NCBI RefSeq assembly: GCF_009362845.1
Contig: NZ_WHNW01000003.1
Location: 124,001 to 188,000 of the forward strand
Reading direction: 5' to 3'
DNA from: Ostreibacterium oceani
GTDB lineage: Bacteria > Pseudomonadota > Gammaproteobacteria > Cardiobacteriales > Ostreibacteriaceae
Length of the DNA: 64,000 nucleotides
Under the pieces are notes generated by a model. It worked only from the letters and a program-made list of their open reading frames with translations, was not told the origin of the DNA and did no database searches. Shown one piece after another: positions 16,965 to 24,657 of this stretch (position 1 is the first letter of the stretch; every line of letters begins with the position of its first letter). The translations under genes were made by a program, and so were the position numbers.

Positions 16965-19900
16965 ATGATGGTTACCTTTGTCTCGCAATGCGAAAAAAAC
17001 GCACTCAAGCGCACACGCCGTGTATTAGATGCCTTTGCCAATCGTATCGGGGACAACGTGTGGCAAACCGTCATCACGCAAGAAGGGTTAGCCGCAGTCA
17101 AGAAATTGCTTCGCAAAACCGCCAGTAAAAGCACGGCAGTCAGTTGCCACTGGATACGCGGTAGAGTACGGACAGAATTACTCTGGGTGGTTGGAAATAA
17201 ACGAAAATTTAATAGTGAGGGGATGGTGCCGGTGAATAGGACGCAGCGTAATTTGTTAAAATCTCAGATTGAAAGTGATTGGCATTATCTACCACTAATC
17301 AAATCATTAGTAGCTTTGGCGGCATTGCTGCATGATTGGGGTAAAGCAACCGCGTTGTTCCAACAGAAATTAAGTCCAAAAAATAAACAGAAATTCAAAG
17401 GGGATCCAATACGACATGAATGGATTTCAATATTGTTGTTAAAAGCACTAGTTCAGGCAACAAAAACTCAAACAGACGAGGAATGGTTGCTGAAATTAAA
17501 ATCGGGAGATATAGATGAAAAATTGCTTAAACAATATATTAAGAGAAATGAATCCAATCCATTTAGTAATTTACCCCCTACAGCAAAGTTAGTTGCATGG
17601 TTGATCGTGTCGCATCATAGATTGCCGTTACCGGCTAATGACCGTTGGAATGATTATATTTCAGAAGGAGCAGAGACCTTAGATATTATGCTTGCTCGAA
17701 TCTCACTAAATTGGGGGTATGAGAACCGTTTTGATGAAACTGAGTACAATGAACGAATAGCGGCATGTTTCGATTTACCAAAGGGCTTGCTAGTAAATTC
17801 TAAGCCATGGATGAAGCAGGTGAAAAAATGGTCCGTACGTTTATTAGATTGCCAGAAACAAGCCGAAAATACTATTCAAGATGGGAGTTATCGCATTGTT
17901 TTAAATCATGCTAGGCTTTGTTTGATGCTAGGAGACCATTATTACTCTTCGCAGGATGCACATCAAAAATGGCAGGGACAATCAGGTTTATTCGCGAATA
18001 CAGATCGTTCGACTAATACACTGAAGCAAAAGTTGGACGAACATCTAGTTGGCGTTGCCAAACATGCATTGAATACTGCACATTTGCTTCCATCATTTGA
18101 GAAAGAACCACCTTGCGCTGAAGACCTTAACAATTTGAAAGCACGAAGTCCGTCTCAATTTAGATGGCAAGATGTAGCGGTTGAGAAAATCAATTCTTGG
18201 CAAAAAGAAAATTTCAAAAAAGACGATTTAAAATATGGTTTTTTTGCTGTTAATATGGCGAGTACAGGCTGTGGGAAGACCTTTGCTAACGCTAAAATCA
18301 TGCGAATTCTCTCGCATGATTCAGAAAGTCTGCGTTATATTTTGGCGCTTGGATTGCGTACTTTGACTTTGCAAACAGGAGATGAGTATCGTCAACGTGT
18401 GGGATTAGATAATAGTGAGCTTGCTGTGTTAATTGGCTCTCGTGCAGTTATGGAGCTGCATAAACAAATCGAGATCGACAGCGAGGAAAATAGCTATGAA
18501 AACAGTGGGTCATTGTCACAAGAGGCTTTGTTAGAAGAAGAAATTGATTTCGAGTGTGCAATACCAGAGGATGGCTTGAGCACAGTGTTAACTTGCAATC
18601 GAGATAAAAAATTTTTATATGCGCCAGTGCTTGTCGCGACAATCGATCATTTAATGGCTGCCACAGAGACAAAGCGAGGTGGACGTTATATTCTACCGAC
18701 GTTACGACTTATGTCTTCTGATTTAGTGATAGACGAAATTGATGATTTTACTGGCGATGACTTAATTGCTATTGGCCGTCTCATTCATTTAGCAGGCATG
18801 CTGGGGCGAAAAGTAATGATATCATCGGCAACAATACCACCATTTCTAGCCGAAGGGTACTTCAAAGCTTATCGAGATGGTTGGGCGTTGTATTGTAAAA
18901 GCCGTACAGCTAACCCAACAATTGGTTGCGCATGGATAGATGAATTCAGCACCCAAGTTTTTAGTAATGACGAAATGGATGTGTCGAAGTCAGTTTTAGA
19001 GAGCTATAGACCTCAGCACACTAAGTTTATTGATAAAAGAGTAAATGAATTAAAGCGACAACCAGCGAAACGAAAAGCAATTATTTCGGATTGCCACATG
19101 ATAATTGATCAATATAAGAATCAAAATCATAAAGATAAGGAAGTACTAGAAAGTAAGCAATCGGCTTATTTCAATGTGGTCGTGAAAAGTATATTGAATT
19201 TGCATGAAGCACATAATTTTACTGATAAAATGACTAATCTTAAAGTTTCTTTTGGTGTGGTTCGTGTCGCTAATATCCCTCCTTGCATTGAGCTGACTAA
19301 ATATTTATTAGGAATAGATTGGCCAGATGATACAGAAATAAGAGTTATGGCCTATCACAGTCAGCAAGTGCTATTGATGCGTTCAGTACAAGAGTGGCAT
19401 CTGGATCAGGTATTAACCAGAAAAGAAGAGGAAAGAAATCCTCCAGAGGCATTAAATAATCCGATTGTACGGGCGCATTTAAACACGGCTAAAAAAAAAT
19501 CGAATATAAAAAATGTTGTTTTTATATTGGTAGCTACACCAGTTGAAGAGGTTGGGCGTGATCATGATTTCGATTGGGCGGTGATTGAACCATCATCTTA
19601 TCGCTCTATAATTCAATTAGCTGGTCGAGTTCGCCGTCATAGGCAAGGCGAGGTTAACCAAGCTAATGTGGCATTATTGCAATATAACTTGAAAGGTGTT
19701 AAAAATTATCATGATGAAAATGCAGTCGTATTTAGTAGACCAGGATTTGAAGACTTTATCAGACTTAAGAGTCACGATTTAAGGCAATTAGTCGATGTGG
19801 ACGCCATCTATGAAAGGTTAGATGCGGTTCCGAGAATTCAATGTTTGTCTCATTTAAATATTAATTATTTGCGTTCAATTAATCGGGCAGATAGTTTGGT

Positions 19901-20210
19901 TGAGTTAGAACATGCAGCAACTTGGTTTTGGTTGGCAAATTACAAGATGAGCGGTCAGGGTGCACAAATAAGCCCAGCGACCTTGCAAGGATGGTTAAAT
20001 CATCATTGGTTTTTATGTGCGCTGCCACAAGCTCTTTCTCCATTTAGGAAAGGGCAGCCGAGCTTGAAAATATTTTTAGTTTTCAATGAATCGCAACAAG
20101 TCAGTCAATTTTGCGAAAAAGATAATCAAGGCTATCCAGTTGAGCGTGAGAATTTGTTAAGTATTCAGCGTGTTGAATTAAGTGAACGAGCAAAAGTAGG
20201 TTATGGTTAA
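16965..20210 (+). CDS. cas3: Cas2-Cas3 fusion, type I-F nuclease-helicase (C terminus in another frame)
   Basis: Cas2-3 is recruited by the Csy complex to unwind and degrade target DNA and also serves adaptation with Cas1. The first 100 residues are the Cas2-like domain. The HD nuclease motif LLHDWGKA is at about 121-128, with SHHRLPLP as a further His pair. Helicase motifs are Walker A STGCGKT (about 434), DEAD-type VIDEIDD (about 587), SSATIPP, and motif VI QLAGRVRRHRQG. The frame stops at 20210 after VELSERAKVGYG, but a continuation of about 50 codons lies in the -1 frame immediately after, so the protein seems to be cut short by one missing base. RBS is weak. Confidence 0.93.
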   Translation: MMVTFVSQCEKNALKRTRRVLDAFANRIGDNVWQTVITQEGLAAVKKLLRKTASKSTAVSCHWIRGRVRTELLWVVGNKRKFNSEGMVPVNRTQRNLLKSQIESDWHYLPLIKSLVALAALLHDWGKATALFQQKLSPKNKQKFKGDPIRHEWISILLLKALVQATKTQTDEEWLLKLKSGDIDEKLLKQYIKRNESNPFSNLPPTAKLVAWLIVSHHRLPLPANDRWNDYISEGAETLDIMLARISLNWGYENRFDETEYNERIAACFDLPKGLLVNSKPWMKQVKKWSVRLLDCQKQAENTIQDGSYRIVLNHARLCLMLGDHYYSSQDAHQKWQGQSGLFANTDRSTNTLKQKLDEHLVGVAKHALNTAHLLPSFEKEPPCAEDLNNLKARSPSQFRWQDVAVEKINSWQKENFKKDDLKYGFFAVNMASTGCGKTFANAKIMRILSHDSESLRYILALGLRTLTLQTGDEYRQRVGLDNSELAVLIGSRAVMELHKQIEIDSEENSYENSGSLSQEALLEEEIDFECAIPEDGLSTVLTCNRDKKFLYAPVLVATIDHLMAATETKRGGRYILPTLRLMSSDLVIDEIDDFTGDDLIAIGRLIHLAGMLGRKVMISSATIPPFLAEGYFKAYRDGWALYCKSRTANPTIGCAWIDEFSTQVFSNDEMDVSKSVLESYRPQHTKFIDKRVNELKRQPAKRKAIISDCHMIIDQYKNQNHKDKEVLESKQSAYFNVVVKSILNLHEAHNFTDKMTNLKVSFGVVRVANIPPCIELTKYLLGIDWPDDTEIRVMAYHSQQVLLMRSVQEWHLDQVLTRKEEERNPPEALNNPIVRAHLNTAKKKSNIKNVVFILVATPVEEVGRDHDFDWAVIEPSSYRSIIQLAGRVRRHRQGEVNQANVALLQYNLKGVKNYHDENAVVFSRPGFEDFIRLKSHDLRQLVDVDAIYERLDAVPRIQCLSHLNINYLRSINRADSLVELEHAATWFWLANYKMSGQGAQISPATLQGWLNHHWFLCALPQALSPFRKGQPSLKIFLVFNESQQVSQFCEKDNQGYPVERENLLSIQRVELSERAKVGYG

Positions 20211-20362
20211 TGCGTGATTATGATCAATGTTGTTTAAATTTAGCTGACCAAAAGGAGCTTAATCAAAGTTTGATTTCACTGCGCTATGGCGAGTTAAATT
20301 TTTATTTTTATGAAGGAAATAAATATGGCTATAACGACCAACTGGGGTTGTTTAAACTGTAA
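20210..20362 (+). pseudogene. Displaced C-terminal end of Cas3 (or a 50-aa coupled ORF)
   Basis: A 50-codon reading frame starts at an ATG overlapping the cas3 stop (TAATG) and ends at 20362. This frame is open upstream to 20186, where it reads LWLMRDYDQCC. With one extra A in the AAAA run at 20192-20195, cas3 would continue smoothly through R-L-W-L-M-R-D-Y and SLRYGELNFYF to a final D-Q-L-G-L-F-K-L. From memory this resembles the usual end of I-F Cas3 (a RYG motif and a final LGF), but I could not align it. Alternatives are a genuine small coupled gene, programmed -1 frameshifting, or a sequencing error. Confidence 0.6.
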
Positions 20363-20381
20363 AAATCATGATTCATTTGAT

Positions 20382-20457
20382 TAAATAAGCTGCCTATGCG
20401 GCAGTGGATATCTATAGGTAGACAAATTATTTCTAAGCTGCCTATGCGGCAGTTTTT
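20382..20457 (-). CRISPR. Minus-strand mini-array: two degenerate I-F repeats around a 20-nt spacer
   Basis: On the minus strand, two copies of the I-F repeat core ACTGCCGCATAGGCAGCTTA occur (complement of 20430-20457 and 20382-20409). The core differs from the main array by one loop base (T for C). The first copy keeps the full 3' handle CTTAGAAA but has AAAA in place of the 5' GTTC; the second has degenerate ends on both sides. Between them is the 20-nt sequence TAATTTGTCTACCTATAGAT, shorter than the 32-nt spacers of the main array. Both hairpins should be recognised by Csy4. This is the layout of a cas-regulating guide RNA, not of a normal array. Confidence 0.85.
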
Positions 20458-20459
20458 AT

Positions 20460-20488
20460 ATTATAGCGCAAACTTTGAAACTTAGTAA
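20460..20488 (-). promoter_or_regulatory. Minus-strand promoter for the mini-array
   Basis: Reading leftwards there is a TTACTA -35 (complement of 20483-20488), a 17-bp spacer and a perfect TATAAT -10 (complement of 20460-20465). Transcription would begin about 7 nt later, right at the first degenerate repeat, so the transcript would be almost entirely repeat-spacer-repeat. Confidence 0.7.
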
Positions 20489-20510
20489 TCTTGCATCGCT
20501 TTTAATGCTA

Positions 20511-20532
20511 AATTATAGTAAAACTAATTAGG
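20511..20532 (-). promoter_or_regulatory. Candidate self-target (protospacer plus PAM) of the mini-array guide
   Basis: On the minus strand this site reads CC followed by TAATTAGTTTTACTATAATT. Against the mini-array spacer it matches 14 of 20 positions: 1-5, 7, 8, 10, 13-17 and 20. CC is the type I-F PAM. Mismatches at 6, 12 and 18 fall on positions that are flipped out and unread in type I complexes. The site ends 2 bp before the csy1 -35 box. Partial pairing of this kind is expected to allow binding and repression without cleavage. Confidence 0.7.
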
Positions 20533-20534
20533 TT

Positions 20535-20563
20535 TTGATAAAATGGGTGGGCTGTGTTAATAT
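20535..20563 (+). promoter_or_regulatory. Promoter of csy1-csy2-csy3-csy4
   Basis: TTGATA (20535-20540), a 17-bp spacer and TAATAT (20558-20563) form a good sigma-70 promoter 33 bp before the csy1 start. An AAAGAGGAG ribosome site lies between. It implies that the Csy complex genes have their own promoter, separate from cas1-WYL-cas3. Confidence 0.7.
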
Positions 20564-20595
20564 GTGCTTATTCTAATGAGAAAGAGGAGTAAATT

Positions 20596-21900
20596 ATGAT
20601 TGATGATGCAATAACGACTTTTCTTGATGACAGAAAAGATGCATGGCTAAAAAAGAATATCAGTTCGTCTATGAACGAAGAAGAAATAACAGAAAAAGAG
20701 TTGGAATGTGAGACTATTTTTACGTTGCAGCATTGGCTACCAAATGCGGCTAAAAGAGCAGGGCAAATGTCGATGAGCTCTCACCCATGTACATTTAGCC
20801 ATCCCAGTTCTCGCAAAAATAAAAATGGCTATGCAACTTCTGTAATTGCCAATAGTAAACGTTCTAATGATGGGTTTCTAAGAAGTGGGAATGTAACAGT
20901 AGAGCTAGATGCTTTAGGTAATGCTGCCGCATTGGATGTGTACAAATTTTTGACGCTTAAAATGAATGACGGTATGAGTTTAATTGAGCATATTGAAAAA
21001 GATACTGAATTAGCCGTAAAGTTGCTCACTTTATCAAATGTTAATGAGGAGTTAAATTATTTAGCACTTAAAAAAGATTTTCTAGAAATGGTGTCAGTAG
21101 GTAGTGAAATAGTAACTAGCTCTAAAATAAAACAAGTGTTTTTTCCGATTGAGAAAGATTGGTCGGAGAATAAATCATATAATGCAGAATCCTATCATCA
21201 ACTATCAATTTTAACGGCCTCAGGTATTTTATTTGAATTAAGGAATCGTCTAGATGCAATGCGGTTTGGTGATGAAATAAAATTTGCTAGGGAAAGCAAG
21301 AGAATGAACCAAAAACACCCTGGATTTAAAGAAATCTACAATCTAACGACAATTGGTTACGGTGGGACAAAACCGCAAAACATTAGTGTGTTAAATAATA
21401 AAAATGGAGGTAAAGCCCATATGTTTATGTCAGTGCCTCCTAAATTAAAACAACGTGACATTCATTTTCCTCAGACTGACTTTTTTCGTCAGACTGTGCA
21501 TTATTTTCAATGCAAAAATCAGTTCTACCAGTTACATAAGTTGTATAGTCGTGAAAATAATAACAAGCTTATCCGTGATATGCGAGATGAGTATTATCAA
21601 AGCATAATTGATCATATTATTGAAAAAATGTGGCAGATTCGTAGTGTGGCTACAGAGCAATTCAGCACTAATGAAAATCAATTACCTTTAGTGCAAAAAA
21701 TTTGGTTATGTGACCAACTGGAATATTCTGAGCAGCGCGAAAAAATGGATGACTGGCTCGTTGAAATAGAAGATTCAATTGCAAAATTTTTATTTCATGG
21801 ATATGAAAAGGTACTAGGTAAAAATGCTATTAAGCTTAGTGATGAAGAATATAAACATATGCACAAAAAAGTGTTTTCAAATAGAGAGGCATTACGATGA
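20596..21900 (+). CDS. csy1: Csy1 (Cas8f), large subunit of the type I-F surveillance complex
   Basis: Csy1 forms a dimer with Csy2 at the foot of the crRNA complex, holds the 5' handle and reads the CC PAM. The 434-aa sequence has the family start (aspartate-rich, then EEEITEKELECE and LQHWLPNAAKRAGQMS), the THPC-like SSHPCTFSHPSS stretch, the NGYATSVI segment, and NLTTIGYGGTKPQNIS, a conserved Csy1 block containing the GGTKPQN motif. AAAGAGGAG precedes the ATG. The stop overlaps csy2 (ATGA). Confidence 0.94.
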   Translation: MIDDAITTFLDDRKDAWLKKNISSSMNEEEITEKELECETIFTLQHWLPNAAKRAGQMSMSSHPCTFSHPSSRKNKNGYATSVIANSKRSNDGFLRSGNVTVELDALGNAAALDVYKFLTLKMNDGMSLIEHIEKDTELAVKLLTLSNVNEELNYLALKKDFLEMVSVGSEIVTSSKIKQVFFPIEKDWSENKSYNAESYHQLSILTASGILFELRNRLDAMRFGDEIKFARESKRMNQKHPGFKEIYNLTTIGYGGTKPQNISVLNNKNGGKAHMFMSVPPKLKQRDIHFPQTDFFRQTVHYFQCKNQFYQLHKLYSRENNNKLIRDMRDEYYQSIIDHIIEKMWQIRSVATEQFSTNENQLPLVQKIWLCDQLEYSEQREKMDDWLVEIEDSIAKFLFHGYEKVLGKNAIKLSDEEYKHMHKKVFSNREALR

Positions 21901-22835
21901 TAGGGGAAGTTAAAAAGCTATTAATTATTCCACATATTAAAATCCATAATGCCAATGCGCTATCGAGCCCGTTTACTATTGGTTTTCCGGCAATGACTGC
22001 TTGGTTGGGTGCGGTGCATGCAATGCAAAGGAAGTTGTGCGAAAGAGGTGTGCCTGCTAACTTTTTAGCGGTTGGAGTTGTTTGCCATGATATGGAATTA
22101 CAAACTTATAAAGGAGAAGGCGACTTTGTGCATTCAATAATTGGTACAGCTAACCCATTGGATAAGACGGGCGCCAGATCACCATTTATTGAGGAGGCTA
22201 GATGCGATATCGAGGCAAGTTTAGTTATTCAGTACGATAACATAACAATAGACGAGCGTGAAAAATTATTAGATAACATTGACCATTTGTTGCATTCACA
22301 GATGAAAATTGCCGGAGGTGATATCAATGGCTTTCAACCCCCATTTTGTATAAATACGCAAGAGGATGATGAAAAAAGTTTGAGGGATTTTCGACGTTTA
22401 CTGATGCCTGGTTATGCCATATTTGAGCGACGCGATCTCATGATAGATGCCATGGAAAAGGGTGCGGATGCATTAGATGCCTTGATAGAGTATTTAGCGA
22501 TTCATCATTGCTGCGATATAGATGATGAAGGCAATGTTACTTGGTCTAGTCATCGTAAATCGCTGGATAATAAACCTGCAGGATGGATAGTTCCAATTGC
22601 TACAGGATTTCATGGTATTAGCGAGTTGGGTGAAGCAAAAAATCAACGAGACTCGGATACCTCGCATCGATTTGCGGAATGTATTGTTACATTAGGTGAA
22701 TTTAGAATGCCACACCGCATACGATTTGTAGAAGATATGCTATGGCGCTATAGCACTGATGGTGATTTATATTTGTGCCAACAAAAGGCACAAACTACTC
22801 AAAAAACAAAGTATTCATCAGAATCAGAATTTTAA
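21897..22835 (+). CDS. csy2: Csy2 (Cas5f), type I-F surveillance complex
   Basis: Csy2 caps the 5' handle of the crRNA together with Csy1. The family opening is visible: LLIIPHIKIHNANALSSPFTIGFPAMTAWLG, a typical Csy2 block that includes the N-A-N-A-x-S-S-P-x-T-x-G-F-P pattern. AGGDINGF and LMPGYAIFERRDL follow in the middle of the protein. The 312-aa length is normal. The start overlaps the csy1 stop. The last 12 residues are Gln/Thr/Ser-rich and not conserved. Confidence 0.94.
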   Translation: MIGEVKKLLIIPHIKIHNANALSSPFTIGFPAMTAWLGAVHAMQRKLCERGVPANFLAVGVVCHDMELQTYKGEGDFVHSIIGTANPLDKTGARSPFIEEARCDIEASLVIQYDNITIDEREKLLDNIDHLLHSQMKIAGGDINGFQPPFCINTQEDDEKSLRDFRRLLMPGYAIFERRDLMIDAMEKGADALDALIEYLAIHHCCDIDDEGNVTWSSHRKSLDNKPAGWIVPIATGFHGISELGEAKNQRDSDTSHRFAECIVTLGEFRMPHRIRFVEDMLWRYSTDGDLYLCQQKAQTTQKTKYSSESEF

Positions 22836-22866
22836 TTTTTATTAATCAAGTTAGAGGAGAGTTATT

Positions 22867-23892
22867 ATGGCTAAAAAAGAAAATATTGCATCTGTACTGG
22901 CATTTGAAAAGAAATTGGTGTCTAGTGATGCTTTTTTGTATGGTACTACTTGGGAAAATCGTGAACAAATATCCCCATTAACATTACAGGAAAAATCTGT
23001 TAGAGGCACTATTTCGAATCGGCTGAAAAGTGCAGTCAAAAACGACCCAGCTAAACTCAATGCAGAGGTAGAAAAGCCCAATTTACAACGAGTTGATTCT
23101 TGTAATCTAGGTATGGAGCAAGATACGCTAAACCTAAAGTTTACTGTTAAGGTTTTAGGTGGTATTGCCAAACCATCTGCTTGTAACAATGCATTATTCA
23201 AACAAAGTTATAGCGCTGCCGCAAATGCTTATATAGGCAATCACGGTTTTGTAGAATTAGCGCGTCGTTACGCTGCTAATATTGCCAATGCCCGTTTTTT
23301 ATGGCGTAATCGTGTCGGTGCAGAAATGATTGAAGTACATGTGAATGCTCAAAACAGGCAGGTTAATAAATCATATATGTTTAACGCTACAGAATACCCT
23401 ACTCGGCATTTTGATTATGATGATGACTCCATTAATGAGCTAGCAAACTATATTGCGGAAGCATTAGCAAGCAAAGATGATTTTTTAATGCTGGATATTA
23501 ATTGTTTTGCCAAGGTTGGTAAGTCGCAAGAAGTTTACCCGAGTGAAGAGTTAGTGCTAGATAAAGGTAGAGGTGAAAAAAGTAAAATCCTATATGATGT
23601 CAAGGGTATTGCGGCCATGCATTCTCAAAAAATTGGTAATGCACTCCGAACGATTGATACATGGTACCCAGATTTCACGAATCCAGAAACAAGTGCAGGG
23701 CCTATTGCAATAGAGCCATATGGTGCTGTCACTAATTTAGGTAAAGCATATCGAACACCTGCTGACAAACAAGATTTTTATACTTATTTTGATGTCTGGG
23801 CGCGTGGGGAAAAGCTAAATCGAATCGAAGATGAGCATTATGTGATGGCAACACTGGTGCGTGGTGGTGTCTTTGGAGAGAGTGATAAATAG
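22867..23892 (+). CDS. csy3: Csy3 (Cas7f), backbone of the type I-F surveillance complex
   Basis: Csy3 polymerises (six copies in characterised complexes) along the spacer part of the crRNA. The 341-aa sequence carries SVLAFEKKLVSSDAFLYGTTW, then LGGIAKPSACNNALF, RYAANIANARFLWRNRVGAE and the C-terminal DFYTYFDVW, all typical of the family. A TTAGAGGAG ribosome site stands 7 bp before the ATG, strong as expected for the most abundant subunit. Confidence 0.95.
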   Translation: MAKKENIASVLAFEKKLVSSDAFLYGTTWENREQISPLTLQEKSVRGTISNRLKSAVKNDPAKLNAEVEKPNLQRVDSCNLGMEQDTLNLKFTVKVLGGIAKPSACNNALFKQSYSAAANAYIGNHGFVELARRYAANIANARFLWRNRVGAEMIEVHVNAQNRQVNKSYMFNATEYPTRHFDYDDDSINELANYIAEALASKDDFLMLDINCFAKVGKSQEVYPSEELVLDKGRGEKSKILYDVKGIAAMHSQKIGNALRTIDTWYPDFTNPETSAGPIAIEPYGAVTNLGKAYRTPADKQDFYTYFDVWARGEKLNRIEDEHYVMATLVRGGVFGESDK

Positions 23893-23900
23893 AGGTGTCT

Positions 23901-24527
23901 ATGAAATATTATCTAGAAATCACCCTATTGCCAGATGCAGAAGCAAATCTTGGTTTCCTTTGGTATAAAGTTTTCCAGCAGATACATATTGCTTTGGTGG
24001 ATAATAAGATAGGAGAAAACCAATCGGCTGTCGCGCTGTCAATTCCGGGGTATCAATCCGGTGATTCCAATGACAAGGCTTTCCCTTTAGGTAGTAAACT
24101 GCGTTTGTTTGCTGAATCTGAAGCCATATTGGCTAATTTGGATATACAAAAATGGCTAAATAGATTACGCGATTATGTGCAAGTTGCTTCAATAACAGCA
24201 GTGCCAAATTCGGTTTCTTATGTTGGTTTTAGGAAAAAAAGGGTGAAAGGCAAAAAAAGGCTTGAGCAGTCGCTTCATAAAAAGGCCAAGCACCTTTCGA
24301 ATAAATTTAACCTCGACTTTGACAAGACCTTGCAAATGCTAGAAAAGAAACATTCGTTTAATGAAGAAAAGTTGCCCTTTGTACATATAGAAAGTCAATC
24401 TAGTGTAGCTGATAAGCACAAGCCTAGATTTAAGTTGTTTATTGAAAAAGTAGAATCGGCAGCACCTCAACAAGGGATATTTGACTGCTACGGTCTATCC
24501 AAAACGGCAACGGTGCCTTGGTTTTAA
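23901..24527 (+). CDS. cas6f: Csy4 (Cas6f), crRNA-processing endoribonuclease
   Basis: Csy4 cuts the pre-crRNA at the base of each repeat hairpin and stays bound. The start at 23901 (MKYYLEITLLPD) is preferred because AGAGGTG lies just upstream. With this start the conserved His falls at residue 29 (Q-Q-I-H-I-A-L-V), the same number as the catalytic His29 of Pseudomonas Csy4. The active-site Ser region is HIESQSS, the Arg/Lys-rich RNA-binding helix is RKKRVKGKKRL, and the end CYGLSKTATVPWF is canonical. It appears fully functional. Confidence 0.95.
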   Translation: MKYYLEITLLPDAEANLGFLWYKVFQQIHIALVDNKIGENQSAVALSIPGYQSGDSNDKAFPLGSKLRLFAESEAILANLDIQKWLNRLRDYVQVASITAVPNSVSYVGFRKKRVKGKKRLEQSLHKKAKHLSNKFNLDFDKTLQMLEKKHSFNEEKLPFVHIESQSSVADKHKPRFKLFIEKVESAAPQQGIFDCYGLSKTATVPWF

Positions 24528-24565
24528 CCAATTATTATGCTCTTTAAAAAATAGTCAATAAAATC

Positions 24566-24604
24566 AATAACCAATATTTTCATTAAAAATATTGGTTATT
24601 TTTT
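24566..24604 (+). terminator. Intrinsic terminator between csy4 and the CRISPR leader
   Basis: A perfect 15-bp hairpin (arms 24566-24580 and 24586-24600, five-base loop) is followed by TTTT. It lies 38 bp after the csy4 stop and separates the Csy operon from the array, so the array should use a promoter in the 53-bp AT-rich leader that follows (24605-24657). Confidence 0.85.
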
Positions 24605-24657
24605 ATCAATACCCCGAAAAGTTTTGTTAATCAAGTCTTTTGGGTTATTATGTTACT

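Noticed and set aside
20325-20384. 19-codon ORF (MAITTNWGCLNCKNHDSFD) with a GAAGGAAAT site just before the mini-array, as a possible CreT-like toxin
   Set aside because: It overlaps the displaced cas3 C terminus out of frame and has no independent support; it is too short to judge.
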